A stretch of DNA of 64,000 nt from Cyclina sinensis (lineage: Eukaryota > Mollusca > Bivalvia > Venerida > Veneridae). The stretch spans positions 10,519,535-10,583,534 of the forward strand of contig JAAONU010000009.1 in NCBI GenBank assembly GCA_012932295.1, in the 5' to 3' direction. Below, in pieces: positions 44,091-55,843 of the stretch. Under the pieces are notes generated by a model. It made no database searches, was not told where the DNA came from, and saw only the letters and a list, made by a program, of their open reading frames with translations. Both the position numbers and the translations under genes were made by a program. Every line of letters begins with the position of its first letter. The stretch's first letter is position 1.

Positions 44091-45430
44091 TTTTAGCTCA
44101 CCTGAGCACAAAGTGCTCAGGGTGAGCTTTTCTGATTGGTCTTTGTCCGTCGTCCTTCGTCAACTTTTCATTCAAACGACATCTCCTCTGAAACCAAATG
44201 GCCAAATTTAATGAAACTTGCCTGGAATGTTCCTTGCATGAAGCTCTTCCAAGATTGTTCAAATGGTTCTGGTCCATTGCATTTCTGGTTCACTGGAGCT
44301 AAAATTAGATTTTGAAAGTTGGATCTTTAAAAATCTTCTTCTCCGAAAACCTCAAGGCCTGGAGCTTAGATATTTGGTATGAAGCATCATCTAGTGGACC
44401 TTTACCAAGTTTGGTCAAATTATGACTCTGGGATTAAAACTGACCCCACCCCAGGGGTTAGTTGATTTTACATAAATTTACACAATGTATAGGTAAAACT
44501 TAAAAATCTTGTCAGAAACCACAAGGCCTAGAGTTAAGATATTTGGTGTGCAGCATTGTCCAGTGAAGCTCTACGAAGTTTGTTCAAATCATGGCCTCTG
44601 GGTCAAAAATGGCTCTGCCCTAGGGGACACATGTTTTACATAGAGTTATATAGGAAAAACTTTAAAAATCTTCTTTTCCAATACCACAAGGCCTAGAGTT
44701 TGGTGTAAAGCATTGTCTAGTGGACTTTTACCAAGTTTGTTCAAATCATGACCCTGGGCTCAAAACTGGGTCATTTGGTTTTACACAAAGACATATATAG
44801 GGAAAACTAAAAATCTGCTGCTCTGAAACACCAAGGGCCAGACCTTCAATTGTTAGTTGTTTTGCCTCCCCCAAACCCCGTCCTTCTGATGGAGACATAT
44901 TGATTTGCCCTGTCAATGGGTGTCTGTTTGTCTGTCTGTCTGTGACACTTCGTTTCCTTTCAATAACTTGAGTACCAGTTGGCCTAAGGCCTTAAAACTT
45001 CACAGAGTTATTGCCCTTATTGCGTGTAAAAAAAACTTTTGTTTTTTCGTGTCAGTAGGTGAAAGGTCAAGCTCATAGGGACCTCTAGAGTGAAAACCGT
45101 TTCCACCCAATAAATGGAGTACCATTTCACCAGAGCCTTCAAACTTCATAGGATGATTGCTTTTACTAAATAGAAGAACCATATTGGTTTTGGGGCTAGT
45201 ATGCCAAAGGTCAGGGTCACAGAGACCTTTAGAGTGGAAAGTATTTCGGCAGAGTAACTGTAGTACCATTACACCCAGAGCCTTCAAACTTTATAGGATA
45301 ATTGTATTAGAATAACCCTATTGTTTAGGGTCCATAGGTCAAAGGTTAAGTTCACATAGACCTGTAGAGTGAAAACTGTTTTTGCTCAGTAACTGCGGTA
45401 CCATTTTACCCAAAGCCTTTAAGGGATATA
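44091..45430 (+). mobile_element. Family A2 element (copy 3), 3'-truncated
   Basis: Complete head (AGCTCACCTGAGCACAAAGT / GTGCTCAGGGTGAGC), CATTCAAACGACATCTCC, the 165-170-bp array and part of the 125-bp array. It stops near CCAAAGCCTTTAAGG without a tail. Confidence 0.7.
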
Positions 45431-45596
45431 CAAAAGTTTTATGCTTTCTTTCACATTTCTTCAATCAATATTCTATAAATTTGCTCAAAATAAATACAAT
45501 GATGAGTCCCAGTAACAAAGACTTCCTCTATTTAAATGAAAAACCGGGAGGTTGCCTAACTTGACCCACATGGGTCTAGATAAAGAAAAATTAGAT

Positions 45597-47378
45597 TTCA
45601 TGCTTAGATATTTGCTATGAGGCATCATCTGGAGGACCTTTACAAGGATTGTTCAAATTGTGACCCTGGGGCTTATTTGATTTACATAGAGTTATATACA
45701 TGTAGGGAAAAGTTTAAAAATCTTCTTATAAGAAACTACAAGACATGGAGCTTAGATATTTGGTGCACGCCCCCCCCCCCCCCCCCCCCCCCCGGCCCAA
45801 AAATTTTTTATCTCATTTTTTAAGTTTTTCGCTATGGCAACAAAATTTGGACCATTTGTACTTTTTTTCAAGATGATTTCGAAAACATTATTCCTTGACC
45901 TATATTTTTGACCTACTGACCTACTGTTTTCTTTGTTAGCTACAGCAATGAAATTTGGACCGTGTGCACAGTTTTTCGTTTTGATTTTAAAAATGTTAAC
46001 GCATGAACTTTATTTTTGACCTACAGACCTACTCTTTGGAGCAATGGCAATGAAATTTGGACCACGAGTACCATGTTTTGTTCAGATTTCAAAAATATCA
46101 TATCATGACCTATATTTTTGAGCTACTGACCTACTTTTTTGTTTTTTAGCTAAAGCAATGAAATTTGGACCATGTGCACAGTTTTTCATTTCGATTTCAA
46201 AAATGTCACCGCATGACCTATATATTTGACCTACTGACCTAGTTTTTGTTTCTGGAGCGTTGGCAATGAAAGTTGGACAATGTGTACAGTTTTTTGTTCC
46301 GATTTCATAAACGTCATTTCATGAACTATATTTTTTACCGACTGACCTACTTTTATGTTTTTTACCTACAGCAATGAAATTTGAACCATGTGCACAGTTT
46401 TTCGTTTTGATTTCAAAAATATCGCACGACCTATATTTTTGACATACTGACCTACTTTTTGTTTTTGGAGCTATGACAATGAAATTTGGACCATGTGTAC
46501 AGTTTTTTGTTCCGATTTTTAAAAATGTAATCGCATGACCTATATCTTTGACCTACTGACCTACTTTTTGTTTTTGGAGTTATGGCAATGAAATTTGGAC
46601 CATGTGTACAGTTTTTTGTTCCGATTTCAAAAATGTCATCGCATGACCTATATTTTTGATCTACTGACCTACTTTTTTGTTTTTTATCTACAGCAATGAA
46701 ATTTAGACCATGTGTACAGTTTTTCGTTTCGATTTCAAAAATGAAATATTATTACCTCTATTTTTGTCCTACTGACCTCCTTTTTGGTTTTGGTGCTATG
46801 GCAATGAAATTTGGACCATGTGTACACCTTTTTTTATTCTGATTTCAAAAACGTCATCGCATGACCTATATTTTTGACCTACTGACCTACTTTTTGTTTT
46901 TGGAGCTATAGCAATGAAATTTGGACCATGTGGACAGTTGTTTGTTCTGATTTGAAAAATGTCATGGCATGACTTATATTTTTTAACCTACTGACCTTCT
47001 TTTTTGTTTTAGGAGCTATGGCAATGAAATTTTGACCATGTGTACAGTTTTTTGTTCCGATTTCAAAAACATCATAGCATGACCTATATTTTTGACCTAC
47101 TTTTTTGTTTTAAAGCTACGGCAAATGTTTCCCTGCATGGATCCTATATACCGTGGGTAGGGTTTGAGGTCACTGGGTTAAGTAAGGTCAAGGTCACCAT
47201 AGCTTATGATAGATATTTCTACTTTTTGGCATAGAGCCTGTATTTATTGACTAATATTTTACATGTTTACATATTTATATTTACATTTCTTATATATTTT
47301 CAATTAAAACATGAAATACTGCTTACCTACAGCCAAAATACTCAGGTGAGCGATCTAGGGCCATCATGACCCTCTTGT
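45597..47378 (+). mobile_element. A-B-A chimera with the longest B array
   Basis: An A unit fragment (45597-45765), a run of C24 (45770-45793), ATCTCATTTTTTAAG, a B array of eleven monomers averaging about 108 bp (45795-47118), then an A1 3' end (GGGTTTGAGGTCACTGGG, ACTCAGGTGAGCGATC, GGGCCATCATG, CTCTTGTT). It shares its A/poly-C/B junction with the chimeras at 19883 and 29767 but has an A tail instead of a B tail. Confidence 0.7.
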
Positions 47379-47380
47379 TT

Positions 47381-48745
47381 ACATATTAAGGGCCCCTGGG
47401 GCGGGGCCAATTTTAACCCCGGGGCCAACATATAAACAATACTGGTAAAGGTTCTCAACACAATACTCCACACAAATATCTAAGGTCTAGTCCTATTAGT
47501 TTCGGAGAAAAGTGATTTTTCATGTTTTTCCTATATAACTGTATGTAAATTAAGAGAACCCTGGGGCATAGCCAATTTTGACCCAGGGGACATAATTTGA
47601 ACAAACTTGATGGAGGTCCACAAGACAATGCTACATACCAAATATTTAAGCTGTAGGCATTGTGGTTTCTGAGAAAAAGATTTTTAAAGATTTCCTATAT
47701 AAGCCTATGTAAAATCAATTGACCCCCGGGGTGGGGCCTATTTTGACCCAGTGGTTATGATTTGAAGAAACTTAGTAGAGGTCCACTGGACAATGCTGCA
47801 CACCAAATATCTAAACTCTAGGCCTTGCGGTTTCTGACAAGAAGATTTTTTTAAGTTTTTCCTATATAACTCTTTATAAAATATTTGACACCTGGGGCGG
47901 GGCCATTTTTGACCCAGGAGCCATGATTTGAACAAACTTGGTAGAGGTCCACTGGACAATGCTGCACACAAAATATCTAAACACTAGGCCTTGCAGTTTC
48001 TGAAAAGAAGATTTTTTTAAAGTTTTTCCTATATAACTCTGTGTAAAACATGTGACCCCTGGGTGGGGCAAAATTTGACCCTAGAGGTAAAATTTGAACA
48101 AGCTTGTTAGAGGTCCAGAAGACAATGCTTCATACCAAATATCTAAGCTCTATGCCTTACAGTTTCTGACAAGAAAATTTTTAAAGTTTTTACTATATAA
48201 CTCTAAGTAAAACAAGTTACCCCTGAGGCGGGGCAATTTTTGACCCGGAGGCCATGATTTGAATAAATTTGGTAGAGGTCTACTAGACAATGTTGCACAC
48301 CAAATATCTTAACACTAGGCCTTGTGGTTTCTGACAAGAAGATTTTTAAGTTTTCCCTATGTAACTCTATGTAAAATCAACTGACCCCTGGGGTGGGTTC
48401 AGTTTTAACCCGAGGATCATAATTTGTACAAAATTAGTAGAGCTCCACTAGATAATGCTTCTTACCAAATATCTAAGCTCCAGGCCTTGCTGTTTCAGAG
48501 AAGAAGATTTTTAAAGATCCAACTTTAAAAGTCTGTTTTTAGCTCCAGTGACCCAGCAAAGCAATGGACTGGAACCATTTGCAAAATCTTGGTAGAGCTT
48601 TATGCAAGGAACATCCCAGGCAAGTTGCATTAAATTTCGCCCAGTGGTTTCAGAGGAGATGTCGTTTGAATAAATTATGGACGACGGACGGATTGACAAC
48701 CATCGATCCTAAAAGCTCACGAGCACTACGTGCTCAGGTAAGCTA
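47381..48745 (-). mobile_element. Family A element, inverted, tail missing
   Basis: Read on the - strand: head hairpin (TAGCTTACCTGAGCAC...GTGCTC.GAGCTTTTAGG) at 48745 and A units with GGGGC.GGGGCC boxes down to 47381. Its low-coordinate side meets the previous + strand element directly. Confidence 0.65.
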
Positions 48746-49230
48746 ACAAGAGGGCCATGATGGCCCTAGATCGCTAACCTGAGTATTTTGGCTGAAGGTT
48801 TGCTGTTAAGCAGTATTTCATGTTTTAATTGAAAATATGTAAGTAATGTAAATATAAATATGTAAACATTTAAAATATCAGTCAATAAATAAAGGCTCTA
48901 TGACAAAAAGTAGAAATATCTATCATAAGCTATGGTGACCTTGACCTTAACCCAGTGACCTCAAACCCTACCCACGGTATATAAGATCCATGCAGGGAAA
49001 AATTTGCCGTAGCTTTAAAACAAAAAGTAGGTCAAAAATATAGGTCATGCTATGATGTTTTTGAAATCGGAACAAAAAACTGTACACATGGTCAAAATTT
49101 CATTGCCATAGCTCCAAAAACAAAAAATAATGAGTAGGTCAAAAATAAAGGTCATGCGATAACATTTTTGAAATCGGAACAAAAAAACTGTACACATGGT
49201 CCAAATTTCATTGCCATAGGTCCAAAAACA
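48746..49230 (-). mobile_element. A1 tail with two B units, inverted fragment
   Basis: Begins with the complement of an A tail (ACAAGAGGGCCATGATGGCC, GATCGCTAACCTGAGT), A1 sequence (CAGTCAATAAATAAAGGCTC) and two inverted B units. It is cut off where the next inverted tail starts at 49231. It resembles the A1-side end of the chimera at 45597-47378. Confidence 0.6.
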
Positions 49231-50018
49231 CAAGAGGGCCATGATGGCCCTGGATCGCTCACCTGAGTACTTTGGCTGTAGGTTTGCTGCTAAGCAGTAT
49301 TTCATTTTTTAATTGAAAATATGTAAGTGCCTTCAAACCAAATATGTAAAATATCAGTCAATAAATAAAGGCTCTATGACAGAAAGTAGAAATATCTATT
49401 ATAAGCTATGGTGACCTTGACCCAGTGACCTCAAACTCTACAAATTTTCAGTTAAACTTTGTATGATAATTTTTTGTATACTTTGAAGAAAACAAGTATG
49501 TTATTATTTGATGAAAGTTACAATATTTCTAAACATATATAATGTTTCAAACATTTTTCATGACCATAAAATTTTCGTTCTTCTTGAACACATATGTCAC
49601 TTTAAGTTTTCCCTATATAAATCTATGTTAAATCAACTGACCCTTGGGATGGGGTCAGTTTTGACCTCACGGTCATAATTTGAACAAACTTAGTAGAGGT
49701 CCACTAGATGATGCTTCATACCAAATATCTAAGCTCGAGGCCTTGTGGTTTCAGAGAAGAAGATTTTTAAAGTTCAAACTTTTAAAATCTAATTTTAGCT
49801 CCAGTGAACCAGAAATGCAATGGACCAGAACCATTTGAACAATCTTGGTAGAGCTTCATGCAAGCAACATCCCAGGCAAGTTTCATTTAATTTGGCAAAT
49901 TGGTTTCAGAGGAGATGTCATTTGAATGAAAAGTTGACGACTGACGGACGGACGACGGACAAAGACTGATCAGAAAAGCTCACCATGAGCATTTTGTGCT
50001 CAGGTGAGCTAAAAATTA
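49231..50018 (-). mobile_element. Family A element, inverted, internally deleted
   Basis: Tail (CAAGAGGGCCATGATGGCCC, CGCTCACCTGAGTAC) at 49231 and head (GCTCACCATGAGCA...TGCTCAGGTGAGCTAAAAA) at 50018. Only one A unit remains, and 49440-49605 is AT-rich DNA of unknown origin. Confidence 0.65.
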
Positions 50019-50081
50019 AGTAAATTAGAGTTATGCTTTTTTGACACTGCACTTTCTCTGACTAGTCTCTATATATATATA

Positions 50082-50526
50082 CTTTTATTTTCCACCAAGA
50101 TTGATGAGCATAACATTTGTACAGAATAATTACAAGCAATACAGTGAAATGATATACATGTATAGTATCATAGCATTATAATGAGCAACATAGTTACATA
50201 AGTTATGGAACGATTACTCAAGCTATAGTGGAGTAAAAATGTACATATACAACAGTCGAGTTGTATACTCATTCTAACTGGCCTTAACCAGTGAAACAGT
50301 TAAGAAGAATATAATGAGACAAACAATCATTAAAAGTCTTACTCTAGGTCAAAGTTTACACGAAACGAAATAGCAAACTTAGACTTAAGTTTAAAGCAAA
50401 TGCAAGATTTAGCATCAGAAATTTTAGAGTAACATAACTTAAATTACCACACATAAGGTTAAAGTTGAAAAAGCACGTATTCCTATCTCCAAGCCAAGCC
50501 AGCCCTACAGAGTGAGTTGTAATAGT
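50082..50526 (-). other. LINE 3' UTR and (TA)n tail
   Basis: Non-coding, AT-rich. On the - strand it ends AAAATAAAAG followed by TATATATATA, a microsatellite-type tail rather than poly(A), as in several CR1/I-type lineages. Confidence 0.7.
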
Positions 50527-51624
50527 CTATGTAAGTAATACATACAAACACTTTGCTATGTCATAATTGTGCAGTACCAGTCCGTCGTTCTCGGTGGCGA
50601 GCATCACAATTTTACGACATTGTTCATCTGGCGCTAGTAACATCAACGATGTGAACGTAACAATACCCTTGTATATGATGATCGTTTCCCAAAGTCTAAC
50701 ATGATAATTCGAATTTTCTCTACAGAAAAACATTTTGTGAATCAGGTTATCGGAGTTAAGTAGATTACACTTTTTGCATCTGTTTACATAGCCGGGCGTC
50801 ATTAAATAACCAGTCAAATTTATCAAAAACGAACACATATATTTCTGTTTCGGTGTTTTACGAGCGATATTCCACAATGGGGACGGCTTACCAGGAATAA
50901 TTATCTGTTCAATATCTTCATGCTTGTCCAGTAGACGGCATAAGTTATTGTCACTACATGATTGCAACACCGCACTCCGTAAGATACGTTTCCAGGCGTC
51001 TTTCGATGGAAAACTACCTGTGTTAATATACGTCTGTAGATGATGAATAAGTTTGTATTTTTGCAATAATCTATAAACATCAGGTACAAATCCACGCATT
51101 TGTCCAATATGATTTATATATCTTGTCAGTCTGTTAAGAAAAACCTCTTTCGCTAAGTATTTGCAGGGCAGAAGGCAAATTTGGCCGAAAAATTGCAATT
51201 TTCTGTAATCCACGAACGTTTCAATGCTAGGTATATTCAAAGCCATTAATGCAAGTTCAGTGGGTGTCCTTCGGTGGAGCCTCTGCACAAATTTTATACA
51301 AAAACGATGAGCAATTTCTAACTGGATCAAGTCCGACGACGAATAATGGTTCCATAGTTCACAACCGTAGAGTGCCTTAGGAATAATCACTGATTGGTAA
51401 ATAGTTCTCGATGTGATTGGGTTAATATGAAGTGGATTTATCCCATTATTATGGATTGACAAAAGCATACCACGTAATTTATTCGCCGCATCAAACATTG
51501 GTCGTTGGGTAGATAAGTGTTTGTCGTTAACCAGTCCCAAGTGTTTGTATGTTTCGACTTCGTGTATAACATCATCACCAAGCTTGAATGTACGAGTTGG
51601 ATGATTCCCAGTTTCATTACTCAC
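50527..51624 (-). CDS. LINE ORF2, C-terminal part after an in-frame TAG
   Basis: 365 codons from the first ATG after the stop. The frame is actually open directly from TAG at 51655-51657, so no bases are missing between the two parts. The segment holds the reverse transcriptase thumb region (HEVETYKHLGL and KALYGCELWN motifs, typical for non-LTR elements) and a C-terminal knuckle, CKKC at residues 283-286 with His ten and Cys fifteen residues after the second Cys (C-x2-C-x9-H-x4-C), which is thought to bind nucleic acid. It would act on the element RNA in the ORF2 protein. Alone it has no active site and is probably not functional unless the TAG is read through. Confidence 0.9.
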   Translation of the reverse strand: MSNETGNHPTRTFKLGDDVIHEVETYKHLGLVNDKHLSTQRPMFDAANKLRGMLLSIHNNGINPLHINPITSRTIYQSVIIPKALYGCELWNHYSSSDLIQLEIAHRFCIKFVQRLHRRTPTELALMALNIPSIETFVDYRKLQFFGQICLLPCKYLAKEVFLNRLTRYINHIGQMRGFVPDVYRLLQKYKLIHHLQTYINTGSFPSKDAWKRILRSAVLQSCSDNNLCRLLDKHEDIEQIIIPGKPSPLWNIARKTPKQKYMCSFLINLTGYLMTPGYVNRCKKCNLLNSDNLIHKMFFCRENSNYHVRLWETIIIYKGIVTFTSLMLLAPDEQCRKIVMLATENDGLVLHNYDIAKCLYVLLT

Positions 51625-51654
51625 TATTATACCACATTTTCCTGGATTATAACT

Positions 51655-53958
51655 CTACCTCCATTTTTGTGAGTATCTCATACATATATCCATCATAGTG
51701 TCCATACCACTTTTTGATAATGATTCAAGGGTCATATCATCCGCTACAGTAGGGCAAGAAATATCCAGATAGTACATACACAACCCACAACCACTTTTGC
51801 ACAATTCCTCTATAAGTTCATGTATATAGACGAGGTAGAATAATGGGGAACTTTTTCCTCCCTGACGGGTCCCTTGCATAATAGAGAATTTCTCAGATTT
51901 GAGGCCTTGGTATCTGACGCAACTTTTCACATTTCTATACATCTCGACAATAGACAATAAAATAGTGTCGTCGACTCCATATTGAATAAGTTTGTAAAAT
52001 AACCCGTCGTGCCAGACAACATCAAAGGCTTTGCGTCCGTCTAGATGGCATACATACAGCTTAAAAGAATGTTCTTTCGCAAAATGAATACTTTCTCGCA
52101 GAACGAACGACGACATTAAACACCCAAGTTGCTCCTGGAAACCTCCTTGGAGAGAATTCAGCATTTTTATTAAGCCATCTTTGCAACCAAACAAAAGTAT
52201 AATTTCATATAATTTTAAGAGTACTTGTGATAAAGTGATCGCCCGTTGACTATCAGGATCGTCTTTCCTTTTGTTTCCACCTTTATATAAAGTTATAATT
52301 TCACCCTCTTTTAAGCTGTCGGATATATATGCCAACCTCATCATATATGTATAGAGATTTGCAATAATAGGGGAGACAACTTCGTTAGCATAAATCAAAT
52401 GTTCATACACAAGGTTATCCGCTCCACCGGCTTTTCCCTTTGGCAAAGTGCGAATAGCGTCCGACACGGTCTCGGGTAAAACGCGCACTGTCATGTCTGG
52501 TGTTAACTTGCTAAGTTTCTGCTTCACTGAAGAAGTAACAAAATCTTTCCAAGCGTCGTCAAAAAGTGAAGATTCCTGAAACGAATACAAAGACTTGAAA
52601 TATAAACCCCACTGTTTAGTTAATTCAGTTCGATCTCTTATGACTTCGTCGTGAAATTTAATACCATCAGAAACCTTACTTTGCGATTTACATTTACGTG
52701 AATTCAGTTCCTTCCAGAATTGGTCAGCGTCAACTTCAGCAGTTTTATCAAGTTCAAGATCCCGTTCAATTTCATACTGCATGCCGAAATGTCTTAACAT
52801 TTTTCGGAAAATACGCTTTGATTCTTTATAATTGGCGTAACTTTCAAACATCATGCCCCTCGGTCTTCCCTCTCGACACCATATATCTCGTAAAATGCGC
52901 ATCTCATCATGAAACGACGTAAGTTCTTCATTCCAATACGGTTTTAAAAATTCTCTGAATCGTGACCGAGGTAAAACTTCACTCGATGAGTTCAACAGTT
53001 TTTCTACAATCAAATTGTAGGCATAATCGATTCCTTGTTTATCGAATTCACAGAACTCCAAATTCGAGAATTCACTATCCGATAACAACAATGACTTATA
53101 CTGCAAAATTATGTCATCTGTTATTCTTTTCCAATTTATCTTATATGAATATATATTATCACATGTATACAACAAGGAATCATTATATGCATTAAAAGAC
53201 ATGATAATTGGTCTGTGCCTCGAAACGTTAAGACAATCATCATCCACAATCTCGCAATATGACACGAGGTCTAAAACTTCAACAGGTACACATATATAAT
53301 CAATAAGCGAACTGAATTTATCATCATAGGATACAAAAGAGAATGTAGCACCACAACAATTAGGCAACGTATTAACAGCGGTTAAGTTACAGTCATTAAG
53401 AAACATACTCATATACCTCTGCCGCTGAGATTCTATATTCCATTGTGAGTTATAATCCCCTAAAAACAAAGTTAGTCCATATTGTGAGTAAATATTGTAT
53501 AAATCATACAGTTTTGATATGTAATCTCTAAACATAGTCATTGGATGATTTGTGCATGGTAAATATAACTGAAATACATAGATAAATTGATTATTATCTA
53601 TTTGTAACTGTATACCCACAATTCGATCGTCATCTATATTTAGTGGCATTACATAGCTATCTAAACGTTTATGCCAGAAAAGAGCAACTCCACCTTTTCC
53701 GATTCGAGATCTTGTAAAAACGTTTCTCGAACTTACATCACAGACAGCGTGGTAGTTATAGTTACTATCCACGCTGTTCAAAAAATGAATGTTACTTGGC
53801 AACAACCAATGTTCAGATACACCACAAATATCTATACGTCTGTTTCTCAATGTTTTTGAAAGATATGGAACACTTGACATCAAACCAGACGTATTCCATG
53901 TCATGATATTTAGCATAGCCATAGTTATTAAAGTTAATAAAATATTAAACATAACCAT
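51655..53958 (-). CDS. LINE ORF2: endonuclease and reverse transcriptase
   Basis: 767 codons. The protein nicks target DNA and copies its own RNA at the nick. Residues about 15-250 are an APE-type endonuclease: Asn22 (TWN), Glu49 (VSEHW), Tyr132 (LYLPC), Asp168 and Asn170 (GDYN), Asp220 (LIDYI), His248 in SRHRP, where most relatives have SDH. Residues from about 480 are the reverse transcriptase: GKAGGADN, Asp640 and Asp646 (HLDGRKAFD, motif A), RQGGKSSP (motif B), and Val-Ala-Asp-Asp at 738-741 (motif C, usually Tyr/Phe-x-Asp-Asp). The frame then meets TAG after SQKWR and continues in the same frame as the 50527-51624 part. Translation probably starts at Met1 or at Met15 (MLNIMTWN), 40 nt or slightly more after ORF1. 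Confidence 0.93.
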   Translation of the reverse strand: MVMFNILLTLITMAMLNIMTWNTSGLMSSVPYLSKTLRNRRIDICGVSEHWLLPSNIHFLNSVDSNYNYHAVCDVSSRNVFTRSRIGKGGVALFWHKRLDSYVMPLNIDDDRIVGIQLQIDNNQFIYVFQLYLPCTNHPMTMFRDYISKLYDLYNIYSQYGLTLFLGDYNSQWNIESQRQRYMSMFLNDCNLTAVNTLPNCCGATFSFVSYDDKFSSLIDYICVPVEVLDLVSYCEIVDDDCLNVSRHRPIIMSFNAYNDSLLYTCDNIYSYKINWKRITDDIILQYKSLLLSDSEFSNLEFCEFDKQGIDYAYNLIVEKLLNSSSEVLPRSRFREFLKPYWNEELTSFHDEMRILRDIWCREGRPRGMMFESYANYKESKRIFRKMLRHFGMQYEIERDLELDKTAEVDADQFWKELNSRKCKSQSKVSDGIKFHDEVIRDRTELTKQWGLYFKSLYSFQESSLFDDAWKDFVTSSVKQKLSKLTPDMTVRVLPETVSDAIRTLPKGKAGGADNLVYEHLIYANEVVSPIIANLYTYMMRLAYISDSLKEGEIITLYKGGNKRKDDPDSQRAITLSQVLLKLYEIILLFGCKDGLIKMLNSLQGGFQEQLGCLMSSFVLRESIHFAKEHSFKLYVCHLDGRKAFDVVWHDGLFYKLIQYGVDDTILLSIVEMYRNVKSCVRYQGLKSEKFSIMQGTRQGGKSSPLFYLVYIHELIEELCKSGCGLCMYYLDISCPTVADDMTLESLSKSGMDTMMDICMRYSQKWR

Positions 53959-53998
53959 AGTTTTGTGTTACTTGTTATGAATAAGTAATACTGAATTC

Positions 53999-55843
53999 TT
54001 AATCAACATCACACTCCATTTCCAAACCATCGAATGAATTCCTGTGAACAAGGTCATTATCAGTGTTGATATTGCTATGCGAGAGCAAAGTACCACGTGA
54101 CTTTGCGAATCTAGGGGGAAGGTTATCACGTGACTTGTCAGTGCTTGCGATTCGCTGCCTCATACCGCGTGATTTCCACAAATCACACGAAACATATCTT
54201 GGCCAAAATCTATCATTTAAAAGCAGATCAGCACTGAAATCTGAGGCCACATTGACTCGTACAACCAGTTTACGTGGATTATTTTTCATTGGGAATGTTC
54301 TTACAGTGTATACTGTAGGGGCTTGGTCCGATTGAATCTCACTACTCAGATAACCACCTTTAGAAATAAATGAGTAAATTTCATCACGACTGACGCTACT
54401 ATTGAAGCCAAGAACACAAAAATGTACTGTATGTTTATGAGTAGGTAAGACAAAGTCTGTATCTGAGTCATCATTAATTAAGTCAATATGCTCAGATTTG
54501 CTCCCCGGATTCTGATTTCGATTACTATCAGTCGGATTTAGCACAGAGTCATCCAAAATAATTGGATTGCCCTTGTCTCCTAAAGGATCCTCTTCAATTA
54601 CAACCGGGTTGGCAACACTTGAACCTTCTAAAGATGAGCCATTTTGACCAGATGATGTCACTATGAAATTGTCAGTTTGATTAAAGACCACGTTCATGAC
54701 ATCATCATATGAGGGGGGGTTAATCACAGAATCAGTTTGTGGGGAAATGTCATCATTCAATGATTCACTATGGATGGGAGATTCGTGAGGTTTTGATTGT
54801 GTATCATTGTCAATCACTGTATTCCGCGAGTAACTGTGGTCTATCGAAGGGCCGTTATTTAGGACGGGCACCGTGTTTTGCGGGCACGGGGGTTTGGTCA
54901 CAACAGGCTGGCCAATAGAAGTGTCTTCTGTTTGCAATGTTTTTGCTGGTTGTGGCGTTTGATCGGATAATGGGACAGCAATGAAAAACGATGATGCGAA
55001 CTGCTCTAGCTTCGAAATTCGATCATTAAAGTTCACTTCGTCCACTAATATTGCACTTTGTTTTTTATCTATTGATGTTGCTGTTTCAAGAAACACCCTA
55101 CGCACTGATTGTTTACTTTCCAGAATATCACATTTAATGTTTCGCATTTCAGCTTTTACATACTCCATTTGACCTGCCCTCAGTTTGTCACTTGCTGTCA
55201 ATGATTGACTCAGTAAAACAAATTTCGCTTGAAGAGAAGAAACCGTATCTTTCAACAAAGCAAGTTCATTAGCACAGGAACAACACGGGTAACTTGGTTT
55301 ATCTCGAATTAGCGCAGTATTTGCTAATGTATGCGTCGAGCTATCGGTATTATTAGGCACAATGCCGGGAGTAACCACGGACGGAATACGGGATTTAGAC
55401 ACTTTTGGCGTTTGTGACTTTGCGGGCGTCGGCATCGAAATACGTTTACTAGCACTAAACATATCTTTCAAATAGCTGAAAGATTCACCCTGATGAACAG
55501 ATATAAGTGTATATATGTCTTTTGATAATTTAACATGTACGGGATCTCCTTGTCTAGTGTAGACCCGTCGTTTTAAGTCATTGGTAACATCAAACGGATA
55601 ATCTGGGAATTCACGCAAAGCATCAAACAGTAATTGTCTGATATTTTCTAAGTCTGATTCACTTGAATGGAAATGTTTCACCACTTTGTCTATATACATA
55701 GTCTGGGGGACCTCAGTGTACCATTTAATAAGCATATTGTAAATCTCTAGATACGTCTCACCGTCTTGTGTCGTCGCACCGGAAGTACTATGTGGAGATC
55801 CATAACCGTACTCGTCGTCCCCGACAGAGTTGTCTCTCACCAT
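53999..55843 (-). CDS. LINE ORF1, main part
   Basis: 614 codons. The likely role is binding the element RNA and forming the particle with ORF2 protein. Residues 30-130 are a predicted helical region, about 135-180 Pro/Ser/Thr-rich, about 190-285 a likely coiled coil starting at CCSCANELALLKDTVSSLQ, and 290-470 acidic and low complexity with several Asp/Asn-rich stretches. Residues about 471-560 form an RRM-like beta-alpha pattern (HTVHFCVLGF, then KLVVRVNVAS) ending FWPRYVSCDLWKSRG, a basic Trp/Cys patch. The Met1 codon follows a TGA in the same frame (GGA CAC TGA ATG), so the upstream 175 codons were probably part of the same protein. ORF2 starts 40 nt after its stop. Confidence 0.85.
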   Translation of the reverse strand: MVRDNSVGDDEYGYGSPHSTSGATTQDGETYLEIYNMLIKWYTEVPQTMYIDKVVKHFHSSESDLENIRQLLFDALREFPDYPFDVTNDLKRRVYTRQGDPVHVKLSKDIYTLISVHQGESFSYLKDMFSASKRISMPTPAKSQTPKVSKSRIPSVVTPGIVPNNTDSSTHTLANTALIRDKPSYPCCSCANELALLKDTVSSLQAKFVLLSQSLTASDKLRAGQMEYVKAEMRNIKCDILESKQSVRRVFLETATSIDKKQSAILVDEVNFNDRISKLEQFASSFFIAVPLSDQTPQPAKTLQTEDTSIGQPVVTKPPCPQNTVPVLNNGPSIDHSYSRNTVIDNDTQSKPHESPIHSESLNDDISPQTDSVINPPSYDDVMNVVFNQTDNFIVTSSGQNGSSLEGSSVANPVVIEEDPLGDKGNPIILDDSVLNPTDSNRNQNPGSKSEHIDLINDDSDTDFVLPTHKHTVHFCVLGFNSSVSRDEIYSFISKGGYLSSEIQSDQAPTVYTVRTFPMKNNPRKLVVRVNVASDFSADLLLNDRFWPRYVSCDLWKSRGMRQRIASTDKSRDNLPPRFAKSRGTLLSHSNINTDNDLVHRNSFDGLEMECDVD

